From: Henriciella sp.
GTDB taxonomy: Bacteria; Pseudomonadota; Alphaproteobacteria; Caulobacterales; Hyphomonadaceae
Length of the DNA: 64,000 nucleotides
NCBI GenBank assembly: GCA_002733705.1
Contig: NVWP01000028.1
Span: forward strand, 1-64,000
Direction of reading: 5' to 3'
In this document: positions 17,882 through 26,619 of the stretch, in pieces
Layout of the letters: each line of letters opens with the position of its first letter
Numbering within the stretch: position 1 is the first letter of the stretch
The notes under the pieces: generated by a model
The model's database searches: none
What the model saw: the letters and a program-made list of their open reading frames with translations, nothing else
Told to the model about the DNA's origin: nothing
Made by a program: the position numbers and the translations under genes

Positions 17882-18190
17882 GTGCACGAACTCGTCGTGG
17901 CGCTCTATCAGTATTTCGTCTATCCGATCCTGACGCTTCTGCTGTTCGCGCTGTTTGGTTATGTGATCATGAGCTGGCTGTTCATGTTCAATGTTCTTTC
18001 GCCCTATGGCCAGGTCGCCAGGCAGATCTATTCCATGCTGGAATCGGTGCTTGAGCCCTTTTTGCGCCCGATCCGCAACACGATCCCGCCACTCGGACAG
18101 CTCGACCTGTCGGTTTTCATCCTGGCGCTCCTGATCCTGTTCTTCCGCGACTGGCTGTTCCCGCAGCTCATCTTTGCGACGCCGGCCTGA
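17882..18190 (+). CDS. yggT: YggT-family membrane protein
   Basis: This is a 102-residue integral membrane protein with the YggT pattern: two hydrophobic segments around a loop with EPFLRPIRNTIPPLGQLDLS, followed by a final helix. YggT proteins are linked to membrane or osmotic homeostasis and in some bacteria to cell-division positioning. Translation starts at GTG 17882, with AAGGAG upstream. It is the first gene of a yggT-DUF167-folD operon; the next start overlaps its stop in TGATG. Confidence 0.92.
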   Translation: MHELVVALYQYFVYPILTLLLFALFGYVIMSWLFMFNVLSPYGQVARQIYSMLESVLEPFLRPIRNTIPPLGQLDLSVFILALLILFFRDWLFPQLIFATPA

Positions 18191-18477
18191 TGCGGCTTGC
18201 GGTCCGCGTGACGCCGAAATCCTCGGCGGACCGGATCGAGGACGTTATGCCGGATGAGACCGGCCGCAACATGCTCAAGATGCGCGTGCGCGCCGTGCCG
18301 GAAAAGGGCAAGGCCAACCGGGCCGTCGAAAAGCTGCTGGCAAAGGCGCTCGGCCTGCCAAAATCTGCCGTGAAGGTGGTGACCGGCGAAACGAGCCGGA
18401 TTAAGGGCGTGGACATCGAGACCGAACCCGGCAGCGCCGCGGCGCGCCAGATCGAGGAGTGGATGGGCGATGGGTGA
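18190..18477 (+). CDS. DUF167 (YggU-like) protein
   Basis: This 95-residue protein has the DUF167 core: [12 protein letters not shown] near the start, then [20 protein letters not shown] and [14 protein letters not shown]. It is a small alpha/beta fold of unknown function that commonly sits next to yggT. Its start overlaps the yggT stop by one base, and its 3' end overlaps folD by eight bases, so all three genes are translationally coupled. Confidence 0.93.
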   Translation: MRLAVRVTPKSSADRIEDVMPDETGRNMLKMRVRAVPEKGKANRAVEKLLAKALGLPKSAVKVVTGETSRIKGVDIETEPGSAAARQIEEWMGDG

Positions 18478-19357
18478 ACGTATCAGCGGAAAAGAGGTCG
18501 CAGAACAGGTTCGAGCGCGCGTCGGCGCTGCGGTGGCGACACTGCCGGCAGCACCGGCACTGGCCGTTGTGCTGGTTGGCGAAGATCCGGCAAGCCAGGT
18601 CTATGTCCGCAACAAGGTACGCCAGACTGAAGAGGCAGGCATGCGCTCCCTGCATCATCACCTGCCCGCCGACGCGACACAGGCCGAGGTCGAGGCGCTG
18701 ATCTCTGATCTCAACCATGACGCAGACGTCGATGGTATCCTGCTGCAGCTGCCGCTGCCCAAGGGCCTCGACGAGCAGAAGGCGATTGAATGCATCGCGC
18801 CTGCCAAGGATGTGGATGGCCTGACCGAGGCGAGCGCCGGTCGGCTGGTCCTTGGCAAGGACGGCCTACGCCCCTGCACGCCGACGGGCTGTGTCATCCT
18901 GGCGAAATCGGTCCTGGGGGATGACCTTTCCGGAAAGAATGTCGTCGTCATTGGCCGCTCCATCCTTGTCGGCAAGCCTGCGGCGCTTCTGTTCCTTGCA
19001 GAGCACTGCACCGTGACGATTGCGCATTCACGGACCAAGGACCTTGAGGCGCTCTGCCGGACGGCCGACATCCTCGTTCCGGCTGTGGGGCGCCCGCAAA
19101 TGGTCAAGGGCGACTGGGTGAAGCCGGGTGCTGTCCTCATCGATGTCGGCATCAACCGCATCGACGCGCCGGAGAAGGGGAAGGGCAAGACGCGGCTCGT
19201 CGGCGATGCGGACTTTGCGTCCTGCGAAGCCGTGGCCGGTCATATCACGCCCGTGCCGGGCGGTGTCGGACCGATGACGATTGCCTGCCTCCTGCGCAAT
19301 ACGGTGATCGCCGCGTGTTATCGCCGCGGCTGGGATATTCCGCAAAACCTCGGCTAG
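18470..19357 (+). CDS. folD: Bifunctional methylenetetrahydrofolate dehydrogenase/cyclohydrolase
   Basis: This 295-residue FolD interconverts 5,10-methylene-, methenyl- and 10-formyl-tetrahydrofolate using NADP. Conserved stretches: [13 protein letters not shown] (with the catalytic Lys region), [26 protein letters not shown] (cofactor loop) and [11 protein letters not shown]. It shares the one-carbon pool with the glycine cleavage operon downstream. The start overlaps DUF167 by eight bases. It is the third and apparently last gene of that operon. Confidence 0.98.
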   Translation: MGERISGKEVAEQVRARVGAAVATLPAAPALAVVLVGEDPASQVYVRNKVRQTEEAGMRSLHHHLPADATQAEVEALISDLNHDADVDGILLQLPLPKGLDEQKAIECIAPAKDVDGLTEASAGRLVLGKDGLRPCTPTGCVILAKSVLGDDLSGKNVVVIGRSILVGKPAALLFLAEHCTVTIAHSRTKDLEALCRTADILVPAVGRPQMVKGDWVKPGAVLIDVGINRIDAPEKGKGKTRLVGDADFASCEAVAGHITPVPGGVGPMTIACLLRNTVIAACYRRGWDIPQNLG

Positions 19358-19413
19358 GTGCGAACGCCCTGGCGCCCTTGTGCGTTTGGAAGGCGGTTGC
19401 ACGGAGAAACACT

Positions 19414-19605
19414 ATGCAAAAGCCGAAGACATTCCTTGGATGGGCAGGCGTGGTTTTCATGCTGACGGTGATTGCCGTCATCGTGATGCTGGCGGCCAGT
19501 ATTGCCTTTGTTGTCGTGGCGGGGGTCGCGATCCTCGGTGCGGTGATCGCGCTGGTCCTGCTGCTCGCCAAGCGCAAAGCGGAAAAAAGCCGGGAAATAG
19601 AGTGA
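19414..19605 (+). CDS. Small two-helix membrane protein
   Basis: This 63-residue protein has a short basic N-terminus (MQKPKTF), one long hydrophobic region that would fold as two helices (about 8-52), and a charged tail KRKAEKSREIE. No family was recognised. The ATG at 19414 has CGGAG upstream. Its stop (TGA 19603-19605) overlaps the GTG start of the HNH gene, so the two are probably co-translated. Confidence 0.6.
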   Translation: MQKPKTFLGWAGVVFMLTVIAVIVMLAASIAFVVVAGVAILGAVIALVLLLAKRKAEKSREIE

Positions 19606-19880
19606 GCCAGAGCATCAGCCCGCCGAACACAGAGTTTTTCAGTCAGCTCTGGGAGGCGCAGTCAGGCTGTTGCGCGCTTTGCGGCGGGCCGATGCCGCAG
19701 AGCCGGTTCGCGGTGGCGCACGCCTCAATCTGGAAGCGGCGGCGCCCCACCTTCGATCACATAGTTCCGCTTGCCGCAGGCGGGCCGGACAATCCGGACA
19801 ATCTCCAGCTGGCCCATGCCGATTGCAACAAGCGTAAGGGCAGGCGTCAGGCCGGGTCAGACGGGCGGGTAGCCACATAG
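19602..19880 (+). CDS. HNH endonuclease
   Basis: This 92-residue protein carries an HNH/McrA-like nuclease core. It has a zinc-knuckle Cys pair in CCALCGG, the DHIVPLAAGG metal motif and NLQLAHADCNKRKG at the end, matching the His-Asn-His arrangement. It should cut DNA as a small stand-alone nuclease; no toxin, intein or restriction partner is visible. The start is GTG at 19602, overlapping the upstream stop in GTGA. Its last 34 bases overlap the convergent DUF454 gene. Confidence 0.85.
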   Translation: MSQSISPPNTEFFSQLWEAQSGCCALCGGPMPQSRFAVAHASIWKRRRPTFDHIVPLAAGGPDNPDNLQLAHADCNKRKGRRQAGSDGRVAT

Positions 19881-20206
19881 GCCATGCCGCAGGCGATCAG
19901 CGCAAGCGCGACCGCCAGCCAGGCCCAGCGGCCCCAGAGCACCGCTGTGGAGATCCCGCTGGCAAGCGCCATGCCGAAAATGGCGCCGGATTTCGACTTG
20001 CGCGACAGCGTGCCCTGTTCGATGAAACTGCGGATGGGCGGGCCAAAGCCGGGGCGCCCGTAGATCCAGTCGCGCATGGCGGGGCTGGAACGGGCAAAAC
20101 AGAGGGCGGCGCCGATCCAGAATATGGTGGTCGGCCAGACCGGCAGGAAGATGCCGATGGCGCCAAGGCCAATCAGCAGGAATCCGAGGACACGGGCGAT
20201 CAGCAT
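19847..20206 (-). CDS. DUF454 (YbaN-like) membrane protein
   Basis: This 119-residue inner-membrane protein has the DUF454 pattern LPVWPTTIFWIGAALCFARS, followed by WIYGRPGFGPPI and a C-terminal helix pair. E. coli YbaN is the familiar member; its function is unknown. The gene is convergent with the HNH nuclease and their 3' ends overlap by 34 bases. Confidence 0.92.
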   Translation of the reverse strand: MLIARVLGFLLIGLGAIGIFLPVWPTTIFWIGAALCFARSSPAMRDWIYGRPGFGPPIRSFIEQGTLSRKSKSGAIFGMALASGISTAVLWGRWAWLAVALALIACGMAYVATRPSDPA

Positions 20207-20367
20207 GGCAGTGTCTTCGCGCTCCTCATGAATGCGGCGGGCCGGGTGAGCGGCATTCCCTGGCAGGTGCCAGATGTGCCGCGCCCGGGCAAGCTGGATG
20301 TAGATGGCTGATGTCTGCGGGCGAGCCCTGGCTGATTTTCTGGGCAGGCCGCGCTTTTGTGCGCCGC

Positions 20368-21558
20368 CTATCTATCAGCGATGGCGCGAGCGCAGGCGTC
20401 CGCGCTCGCCCAGGCCCACTGGAAATTATAGCCGCCGAGCCAGCCGGTGACGTCGACGCATTCGCCGATGAAATAGAGGCCGGGCACCAGCTTGCTTTCC
20501 ATCGTCTTTGAGGAAAGCCCGTCTGTGTCGATGCCCCCTGCTGTGACCTCTGCGGTGCGGTAGCCTTCGGTTCCGGCCGGGACCGGTTTCCAGTGTTTGA
20601 GGGCGGTCGCGACGGCGTCCATTTCCGCCTTCGAGAGCTGAGCGAGTTGTTTGCCTGAAGGCATGCCGGGCCAGCCTGAAATGTACTGGCCAAGCCGGGC
20701 GGGAAAGCGGCCCGACAGCCAGGTTGAGAAAGCCTGTTTCGGGTGGGCTTTGCGGTCTTCGGCGAGTTCATCCATCAGCGTGGTGCCCGGCGCGAGATCG
20801 ATCTCCACCGGCTCGCTTTCGTGCCAGTAGGTCGAGGCTTGCAGCATGGCGGGGCCGGAAAGGCCGCGATGGGTAAACAGCATGGCTTCGTGAAAATCCG
20901 GGCCGCTCCCCGCCTTCGCATCGACCATGCAGGAGACCCCGGAAAGCTCTGAAAAGGCGTCCTTGAAAGCGCCCGTAAAGGTGAACGGCACGAGGGCAGG
21001 GCGGGTCGGGACGATGTCATGACCGAACTTGCGGGCGATATCATAGGCAAGACCGCTGGCGCCCATTTTCGGGATGGAGAGTCCGCCTGTGGCGACGACG
21101 AGTGTCCGTGCCTTCAGCGGGCCGCCGCTTGTGGCCACATGGAAAAGACCATCCCGATGCTCGACCTCCCCAATCTGGGTCTCCAGCCGCATCTCGCCGC
21201 CGGCGGCTTTCAGATCTCCGACGAGCATGTCGATGATGGCGCCAGATCTCTGGTCGCAGAAAAGCTGGCCGAGCGTCTTTTCGTGCCAGGTGAGGCCGGC
21301 CTTGGCGACGCGGTCGCAGAAGTCCCAGGGGCTGTAGCGGGCGAGCGCCGATTTGGCGAAATGCGGGTTCTGCGAGACGAAATTGTTCGGGCCGGTCTCG
21401 ATATTGGTGAAGTTGCAGCGCCCGCCCCCGGAGATCCGCACCTTTTCGGCAGGCTTGCGGGCATGGTCCACGACAAGGACGCGCTGGCCGAGCTCACCCG
21501 CGCGCGCGCCGCAGAAAAGCCCGGCCGCGCCTGCGCCAAGTACCAGTGTGTCGATCAC
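20368..21558 (-). CDS. BaiN/HI0933-family FAD-dependent oxidoreductase
   Basis: This 396-residue flavoprotein has the N-terminal FAD motif VLGAGAAGLFCGARA, the family signature KVRISGGGRCNFTN, ATGGLSIPKMGASG in the middle, and the C-terminal FAD motif around GLYFIGECVDVTGWLGGYN. Members include BaiN and YhiN; reactions are mostly undefined, probably NAD(P)-linked reductions. It starts at GTG 21558 with GAGG almost adjacent, so the start is only moderately certain. The ~160 bases between its stop and DUF454 hold nothing I could identify. Confidence 0.92.
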   Translation of the reverse strand: MIDTLVLGAGAAGLFCGARAGELGQRVLVVDHARKPAEKVRISGGGRCNFTNIETGPNNFVSQNPHFAKSALARYSPWDFCDRVAKAGLTWHEKTLGQLFCDQRSGAIIDMLVGDLKAAGGEMRLETQIGEVEHRDGLFHVATSGGPLKARTLVVATGGLSIPKMGASGLAYDIARKFGHDIVPTRPALVPFTFTGAFKDAFSELSGVSCMVDAKAGSGPDFHEAMLFTHRGLSGPAMLQASTYWHESEPVEIDLAPGTTLMDELAEDRKAHPKQAFSTWLSGRFPARLGQYISGWPGMPSGKQLAQLSKAEMDAVATALKHWKPVPAGTEGYRTAEVTAGGIDTDGLSSKTMESKLVPGLYFIGECVDVTGWLGGYNFQWAWASADACARAIADR

Positions 21559-21660
21559 CTCAGACAGGATCCAAATCCCTAAAAAGTCTCAATCTGGCCC
21601 TGTTCGCGGCATAGCAAACTCCTGTAAAGGGAAGAACGCACCAGGAGAAGGACGCAGGTT

Positions 21661-24600
21661 ATGGCAGGGCTGACCTTGAGAGCGAGGGGAATTCTGGTGT
21701 CGGGGCTTGCCGCGCTGCTGGTGGCTTGCGGCGGCGGAGATGAACCGCCTGCGCCGGTTAATCCAGAGACGGCAGGCGGTGAGGTGGTCGAACGCTCCCG
21801 CTCGGCGCAGGCCGCTGCAGAGCGGCGCGAGCGCGAGCGTCAGGCGCTTGCCGAGGCCGAAGAAGGCCGCTTTGTCTATTTCCGCTATGCGCCCGATACC
21901 AGCGGTGAACAGCCGCGCGCCTGTCTCGTCTTCTCCCAGCCGCTGGATCCGGAGATCGACTACGCGACCTATATCCGCATGAAGCCGAAGGTACGTCCGG
22001 CCTATGCGGTGGAGGGGCGCGAACTTTGTCTTGAAGGTCTGGATTTTGCCCAATCCTATACGGCGACAATCCTTGAAGGTCTGCCCTCGGTTGAGGGCGC
22101 CGGGATCGAGCGTGAGGAAGAGGTCCAGATCAGCTTTGAGGACCGTCCGGCCTATGTCGGGTTCAAGGGCGCAGGTGTCATCCTGCCGCGCGAGAATGCC
22201 GACGGCCTGCCCATTGAGACGGTGAATGTCGATGAGGTCGATGTCACGGTCTACCGCGTCAATGACCGCGCGCTGGCTTTCAAATCCATCAGCCAGGGCG
22301 ATGAGGCCGCGCAGGGGCGTTATTCATACCTCTATGGTGAGGAAGACCCGCGCGATGTCTCGACCGAGACCTGGTCGGGCAGCATGGATATCGACAATGT
22401 CACCAATGCCCCGGTGACCACGGTCTTCCCGCTGCAGGATGTGATTGGAGAGCTGAAGCCCGGCTCGTATTTCGTCGAGATCCAGGATGCCCGGGAGCTC
22501 AGCGATTATGATGGTCCGGCCGCGTCCGCGCGCCGCTGGATCATGCTGACCAATCTGGCGCTGACCGGTTATCGTGGAGAGAATGGTCTCGATGTGACGC
22601 TTCGCTCTCTGCAGGATGGTGAGGTTCTGTCCAATACGCGCGTGCAGCTGGTGGCGTTCAACAATGAGGTGCTGGCCGAATCCGAAACCGGCGAAAATGG
22701 CCGCGTGCGCTTTGATGCGCCGCTTCTGGCCGGAACCGGCAATTCGGCGCCGCGCATGGTTATGGCGTTCGGAGCGAAGGGCGACCTTGCCGTTCTGGAC
22801 CTGTCGCGCGCGCCGATTGACCTGTCAGAGATGAGCACGGGCGGGCGCACGACGCCGGGGCCTGTCGACGGCTATCTCTATGCCGACCGCGGCATTTTCC
22901 GGCCCGGTGAGACGGTGCACCTGACGGCGATGATGCGCGACCGTAGCGGAGTGGCGATCTCTGACCGGGCCGGCCAGCTGGTCATGTACCGTCCGAACGG
23001 TGTGGAGGCTGACCGGATGCGCTTTACGGCCGCTGAGGGCGGCGCGCTGGTCTGGGATTATGAGCTGTCAAAGACCGCTTCGCGCGGCATGTGGCGGGTC
23101 GTGCTGGAAATCGACGGCGCCCCGGAGGCCGGCTCGCTGCGTTTCTCGGTTGAGGACTTCGTGCCGCAGCGGATCGCAGTGGAGCTGGACGCCGATGAGG
23201 ATGACTATATCCCGGCGGGCGGCTCGCGGCTGATTTCGGTGGAAAGCCGGTTTCTCTATGGCGCGCCAGGCGCGGGCCTGACGGTTGAGGGACAGGCGCG
23301 GCTTGAAACCGATCCGAGCCCGTTCGAGGCGTTTGACGGCTTTGAATTTGGCCGTACCGACGAACAGTTCCGCGAGGAGATCATCGAGTTCGAACCCCAG
23401 ACGACCGATGGGGCGGGCCGCGCGACCGTGCGCCTTGATCCCGGCGGGCGGGGCGATGAGTCCAGCTATCCCCTGCGTCTCAATGCGAATGTCAGTGTGA
23501 TGGAGCCTGGTGGACGCGCGGTAACCGAAAGTGTGCGCATCCCCTACCGGCCGCGGGATGTATATCTCGGTATCCGCAAGGATTTCGAGGGCCGCGCCGA
23601 AGAGGGCGGACCGGCCCGCTTCGAGCTGGCGGCTCTCAGCGATTCCGGGGATGTCCTTGATACCAGGCTCGACTGGCGGGTCATCGCCATCGACTATCAC
23701 TATGACTGGTACCGCGAGGACGGGCAGTGGCGCTGGCGGCGTTCGCGCACGGTGCGGACGGTAAATGAGGGTGTCGTGGACACCGACGGAACGACGCAGT
23801 CGGTCAGCGTCGACGGTCTGGAATGGGGCCGCCATGAGCTGATCGTCAGCGCCGCAGATGGAAGCGCAGAGGCGAGCACCGCCTTTCAGGTTGGCTGGGG
23901 CGGCTCTGTCTCGGATGACGGCGTCGAAGCGCCGGACCGGGTGGAAGTCGTGATCGACGAGCAGACCATCGTGCCGGGCCGTCCGGCTGCTGTCACGATT
24001 GTCGCCCCCTATGATGGCGAGGCGCAGATCGTGGTCGCCACCGACAAGATCCTTCGCGTCGAGACGCGCGACGTCTCTGCCGAAGGCACGCAGTTTACCC
24101 TGCCGGTGACCGAGGAATGGGGCGAGGGTGCCTATGTGCTCGTCAATGTCTACACGCCGCGTGACCCGGTGCTGCAGGCCAAGCCGCGCCGGGCCGTGGG
24201 TGTTGGTTATATCCCGGTCGATATGGATGCCCGCACGTTCGATGTGGAGATCGACGCACCCGATATTGTGCGCCCGCGACGCGAGCAGACGATCCGGGTC
24301 GATATTGGCGATGGGCCGCGTGAAGGCGTCTACATGACGCTGGCGGCTGTCGATGAGGGGATCCTGCAGCTCACCAAATTCCAGAGCCCCGATCCGGTGG
24401 ACTATTATTTTGGCAAGAAGGCGCTGGGTGTCGATATCTATGACGATTATGGACGCCTTCTGGACCCCAATATGGGGCTGCCCGCCGAAGTGCGCACAGG
24501 CGGCGACCAGCTGGGCGGGGAAGGCTTGAGCGTTGTCCCGACGAAAACGGTGGCGCTGTTCTCGGGCAAGCTCGATGTCGGGCGCTCCGGGCGCGCAGAG

Positions 24601-26619
24601 GTCACCTTTGATGTGCCGGACTTCAATGGTGAGCTTCGCCTGATGGCGGTCGTGTGGTCCCAGACGGGGCTTGGCTCTGCCAGCCGCCCGCTGACCGTGC
24701 GCGATCCAGCGCCGGCAGAGCTGATCCTGCCGCGCTTCCTGGCGCCGGGCGATGAGGCGGTCGCGACCGTCTCGATTGACAATATCGAGCTTGAAGGCGG
24801 AACTTTTACCGCCTCTCTCGATGCGACCGACCCGGTTAGTGTGGCAGCAAGCGAACTGTCGCATACCATTCCGGCAGGCCAGCGGGCCGATGAGGGCCTG
24901 CGGCTCACCACCGACGCGACAGGGATTTCGAGCCTGCGGCTCGATGTGCAGGGGCCTGAAGGCTACCGCGTCAGCCGCAACTATCAGATCGAGACGCGCT
25001 CGCCCTGGCTTCCGGCCACGCGGATTTCGACCGCCACCATGTCGCCGGGCGACAGCTGGTCCATCCCCGATGACATCCTGTCTGGCTATGTGCCGGGAAC
25101 GGCGGAGGTGACGGTGAGCTTCTCGGCGCTGCCGCTCGATGCCAATGCGCTCTACACATCACTGGCGCGCTATCCCTATGGCTGTACCGAACAGACGGTG
25201 AGCCGGGCGATGCCGCTGCTTTATTCAGAGCAGCTTGTCGCCATGGGCGCCGATGAGGACGCGCGGGAACCGGCCGGTACGCAGATTCAGGAAGCGGTCA
25301 CCGCCGTGCTGAACCGCCAGTCGTCGGAAGGCGCGTTCGGTCTCTGGCGCGAGGGGGACGGCAATGCCTCGCCCTGGCTTGGCGCCTATACGACGGACTT
25401 TGTCTACCGCGCCAGCGAGGCCGGCTATGAAGTGCCGCAAGCCTCCCTCGACCGCGCCTTTGAGTCCATGCGGGCGGTGGCGCAGGGGGATGCCTGGCGG
25501 GCCTATGGCTATGACACCAATGTCTGGGAGAGCGAGTGGCACAACGATACCGAAGCGCGCCTGATGCGGCGGGCCTCGGCCTATGCGCTCTATGTGCTCG
25601 CGAAGGCCGGCAAGGCCGATATGAGCCGTCTGCGCTATCTGCATGATCGTGAACTGAACCGGATCGAAAGCCCGCTGGCACGCGCGCACCTTGGGGCCGC
25701 GCTGGCCTTCATGGGGGATCGCTCGCGCGCCTTCAGCGCTTTCGAAGCGGCTGAAGAGGCGCTCGGTTATCAGAATACGGGCGACTATTATCAGACGCCG
25801 CTGCGCGATCTTGCCGGGGTTATCGCGCTGGCCGCAGAAGCGGACTTTAACGAGATTGCGTCGCGTCTGGCCGAGAAGCTGGGAGAGGATGCGCCGGACC
25901 CGAGTGAGTTCAGCACCCAGGAAAAGGCGTTTGCGCTTCTTGCACTCAATGCCATGAATGATGGCGGCGAGGACTATCGCATGATCGTTGAGGGTCTCGG
26001 CAACGGAAACAATAATGACCGGCGCTATCAGTTGAGCGCGGATCAGGCGACGAGCGATGTGAGCTTCACACTGGGGCCGCACGGGGCCTCCATGTTCCGC
26101 ACGGTGATGGTGCGCGGGGCCCCGGATTCGCCGCCGCCTGCTGTCTCCTCGGACCTTCGCGTTACCAAGAATATCCGGACGCTTCAGGGCGGGGATGTCG
26201 ACCTTTCCGGTATCGATCAGGGTGACCAGCTTGTCGTGACCGTAAAGATCACGCCTGAACAGCGCCGCACCAATCCGGTTATCGTGGCCGATCTTCTGCC
26301 GGCCGGGTTCGAGATCGAGACGGTCCTGAAACCCGCCGATGGCGCGCGGGAGGACGGCACGGACGGTGTCTTTGCCTGGGCCGGGGAGATCGATGAGGCG
26401 AAGACAGCCGAGGCGCGCGATGACCGCTTCGTCGCCGCCATCGACGTGCGCGATGAGCCGGTAAGGCTCGCCTATGTCGTGCGGGCGGTGACGCCGGGCG
26501 AGTTCGTCATGCCGGGCGTCAATGCAGAAGACATGTACAGGCCCAGCGTCTTTGCCCGCTCCACTCCCGGCCGCATCACCATCGATACGGTGAATGCGGC
26601 GACCGGCGGGCAGAGATGA
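21661..26619 (+). CDS. Bacterial alpha-2-macroglobulin lipoprotein
   Basis: This 1652-residue predicted lipoprotein (lipobox LLVAC, Cys23) is organised like E. coli YfhM-type alpha-2-macroglobulins. It has a long array of macroglobulin beta domains and a bait/YADRGIFRPGETVHL region near residue 405. The thioester motif YGCTEQT follows, with Cys1175 and Gln1178, in the helical TED domain. A C-terminal receptor-like beta domain completes it. It should trap attacking proteases in the periplasm through the reactive thioester. The stop overlaps the start of pbpC (ATGA), the usual pairing with a peptidoglycan synthase that may repair walls after host or competitor attack. Confidence 0.95.
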   Translation: MAGLTLRARGILVSGLAALLVACGGGDEPPAPVNPETAGGEVVERSRSAQAAAERRERERQALAEAEEGRFVYFRYAPDTSGEQPRACLVFSQPLDPEIDYATYIRMKPKVRPAYAVEGRELCLEGLDFAQSYTATILEGLPSVEGAGIEREEEVQISFEDRPAYVGFKGAGVILPRENADGLPIETVNVDEVDVTVYRVNDRALAFKSISQGDEAAQGRYSYLYGEEDPRDVSTETWSGSMDIDNVTNAPVTTVFPLQDVIGELKPGSYFVEIQDARELSDYDGPAASARRWIMLTNLALTGYRGENGLDVTLRSLQDGEVLSNTRVQLVAFNNEVLAESETGENGRVRFDAPLLAGTGNSAPRMVMAFGAKGDLAVLDLSRAPIDLSEMSTGGRTTPGPVDGYLYADRGIFRPGETVHLTAMMRDRSGVAISDRAGQLVMYRPNGVEADRMRFTAAEGGALVWDYELSKTASRGMWRVVLEIDGAPEAGSLRFSVEDFVPQRIAVELDADEDDYIPAGGSRLISVESRFLYGAPGAGLTVEGQARLETDPSPFEAFDGFEFGRTDEQFREEIIEFEPQTTDGAGRATVRLDPGGRGDESSYPLRLNANVSVMEPGGRAVTESVRIPYRPRDVYLGIRKDFEGRAEEGGPARFELAALSDSGDVLDTRLDWRVIAIDYHYDWYREDGQWRWRRSRTVRTVNEGVVDTDGTTQSVSVDGLEWGRHELIVSAADGSAEASTAFQVGWGGSVSDDGVEAPDRVEVVIDEQTIVPGRPAAVTIVAPYDGEAQIVVATDKILRVETRDVSAEGTQFTLPVTEEWGEGAYVLVNVYTPRDPVLQAKPRRAVGVGYIPVDMDARTFDVEIDAPDIVRPRREQTIRVDIGDGPREGVYMTLAAVDEGILQLTKFQSPDPVDYYFGKKALGVDIYDDYGRLLDPNMGLPAEVRTGGDQLGGEGLSVVPTKTVALFSGKLDVGRSGRAEVTFDVPDFNGELRLMAVVWSQTGLGSASRPLTVRDPAPAELILPRFLAPGDEAVATVSIDNIELEGGTFTASLDATDPVSVAASELSHTIPAGQRADEGLRLTTDATGISSLRLDVQGPEGYRVSRNYQIETRSPWLPATRISTATMSPGDSWSIPDDILSGYVPGTAEVTVSFSALPLDANALYTSLARYPYGCTEQTVSRAMPLLYSEQLVAMGADEDAREPAGTQIQEAVTAVLNRQSSEGAFGLWREGDGNASPWLGAYTTDFVYRASEAGYEVPQASLDRAFESMRAVAQGDAWRAYGYDTNVWESEWHNDTEARLMRRASAYALYVLAKAGKADMSRLRYLHDRELNRIESPLARAHLGAALAFMGDRSRAFSAFEAAEEALGYQNTGDYYQTPLRDLAGVIALAAEADFNEIASRLAEKLGEDAPDPSEFSTQEKAFALLALNAMNDGGEDYRMIVEGLGNGNNNDRRYQLSADQATSDVSFTLGPHGASMFRTVMVRGAPDSPPPAVSSDLRVTKNIRTLQGGDVDLSGIDQGDQLVVTVKITPEQRRTNPVIVADLLPAGFEIETVLKPADGAREDGTDGVFAWAGEIDEAKTAEARDDRFVAAIDVRDEPVRLAYVVRAVTPGEFVMPGVNAEDMYRPSVFARSTPGRITIDTVNAATGGQR

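Noticed and set aside
20207-20367. Possible small gene between DUF454 and the BaiN-type gene
   Set aside because: Only a 27-codon frame starting at 20229 is available, with no ribosome site or conservation that I can judge.
23068-24864. 598-codon open frame on the minus strand opposite the alpha-2-macroglobulin gene
   Set aside because: The real gene has clear domains throughout; the reverse frame shows no conserved motif and is a by-product of high GC codon bias.
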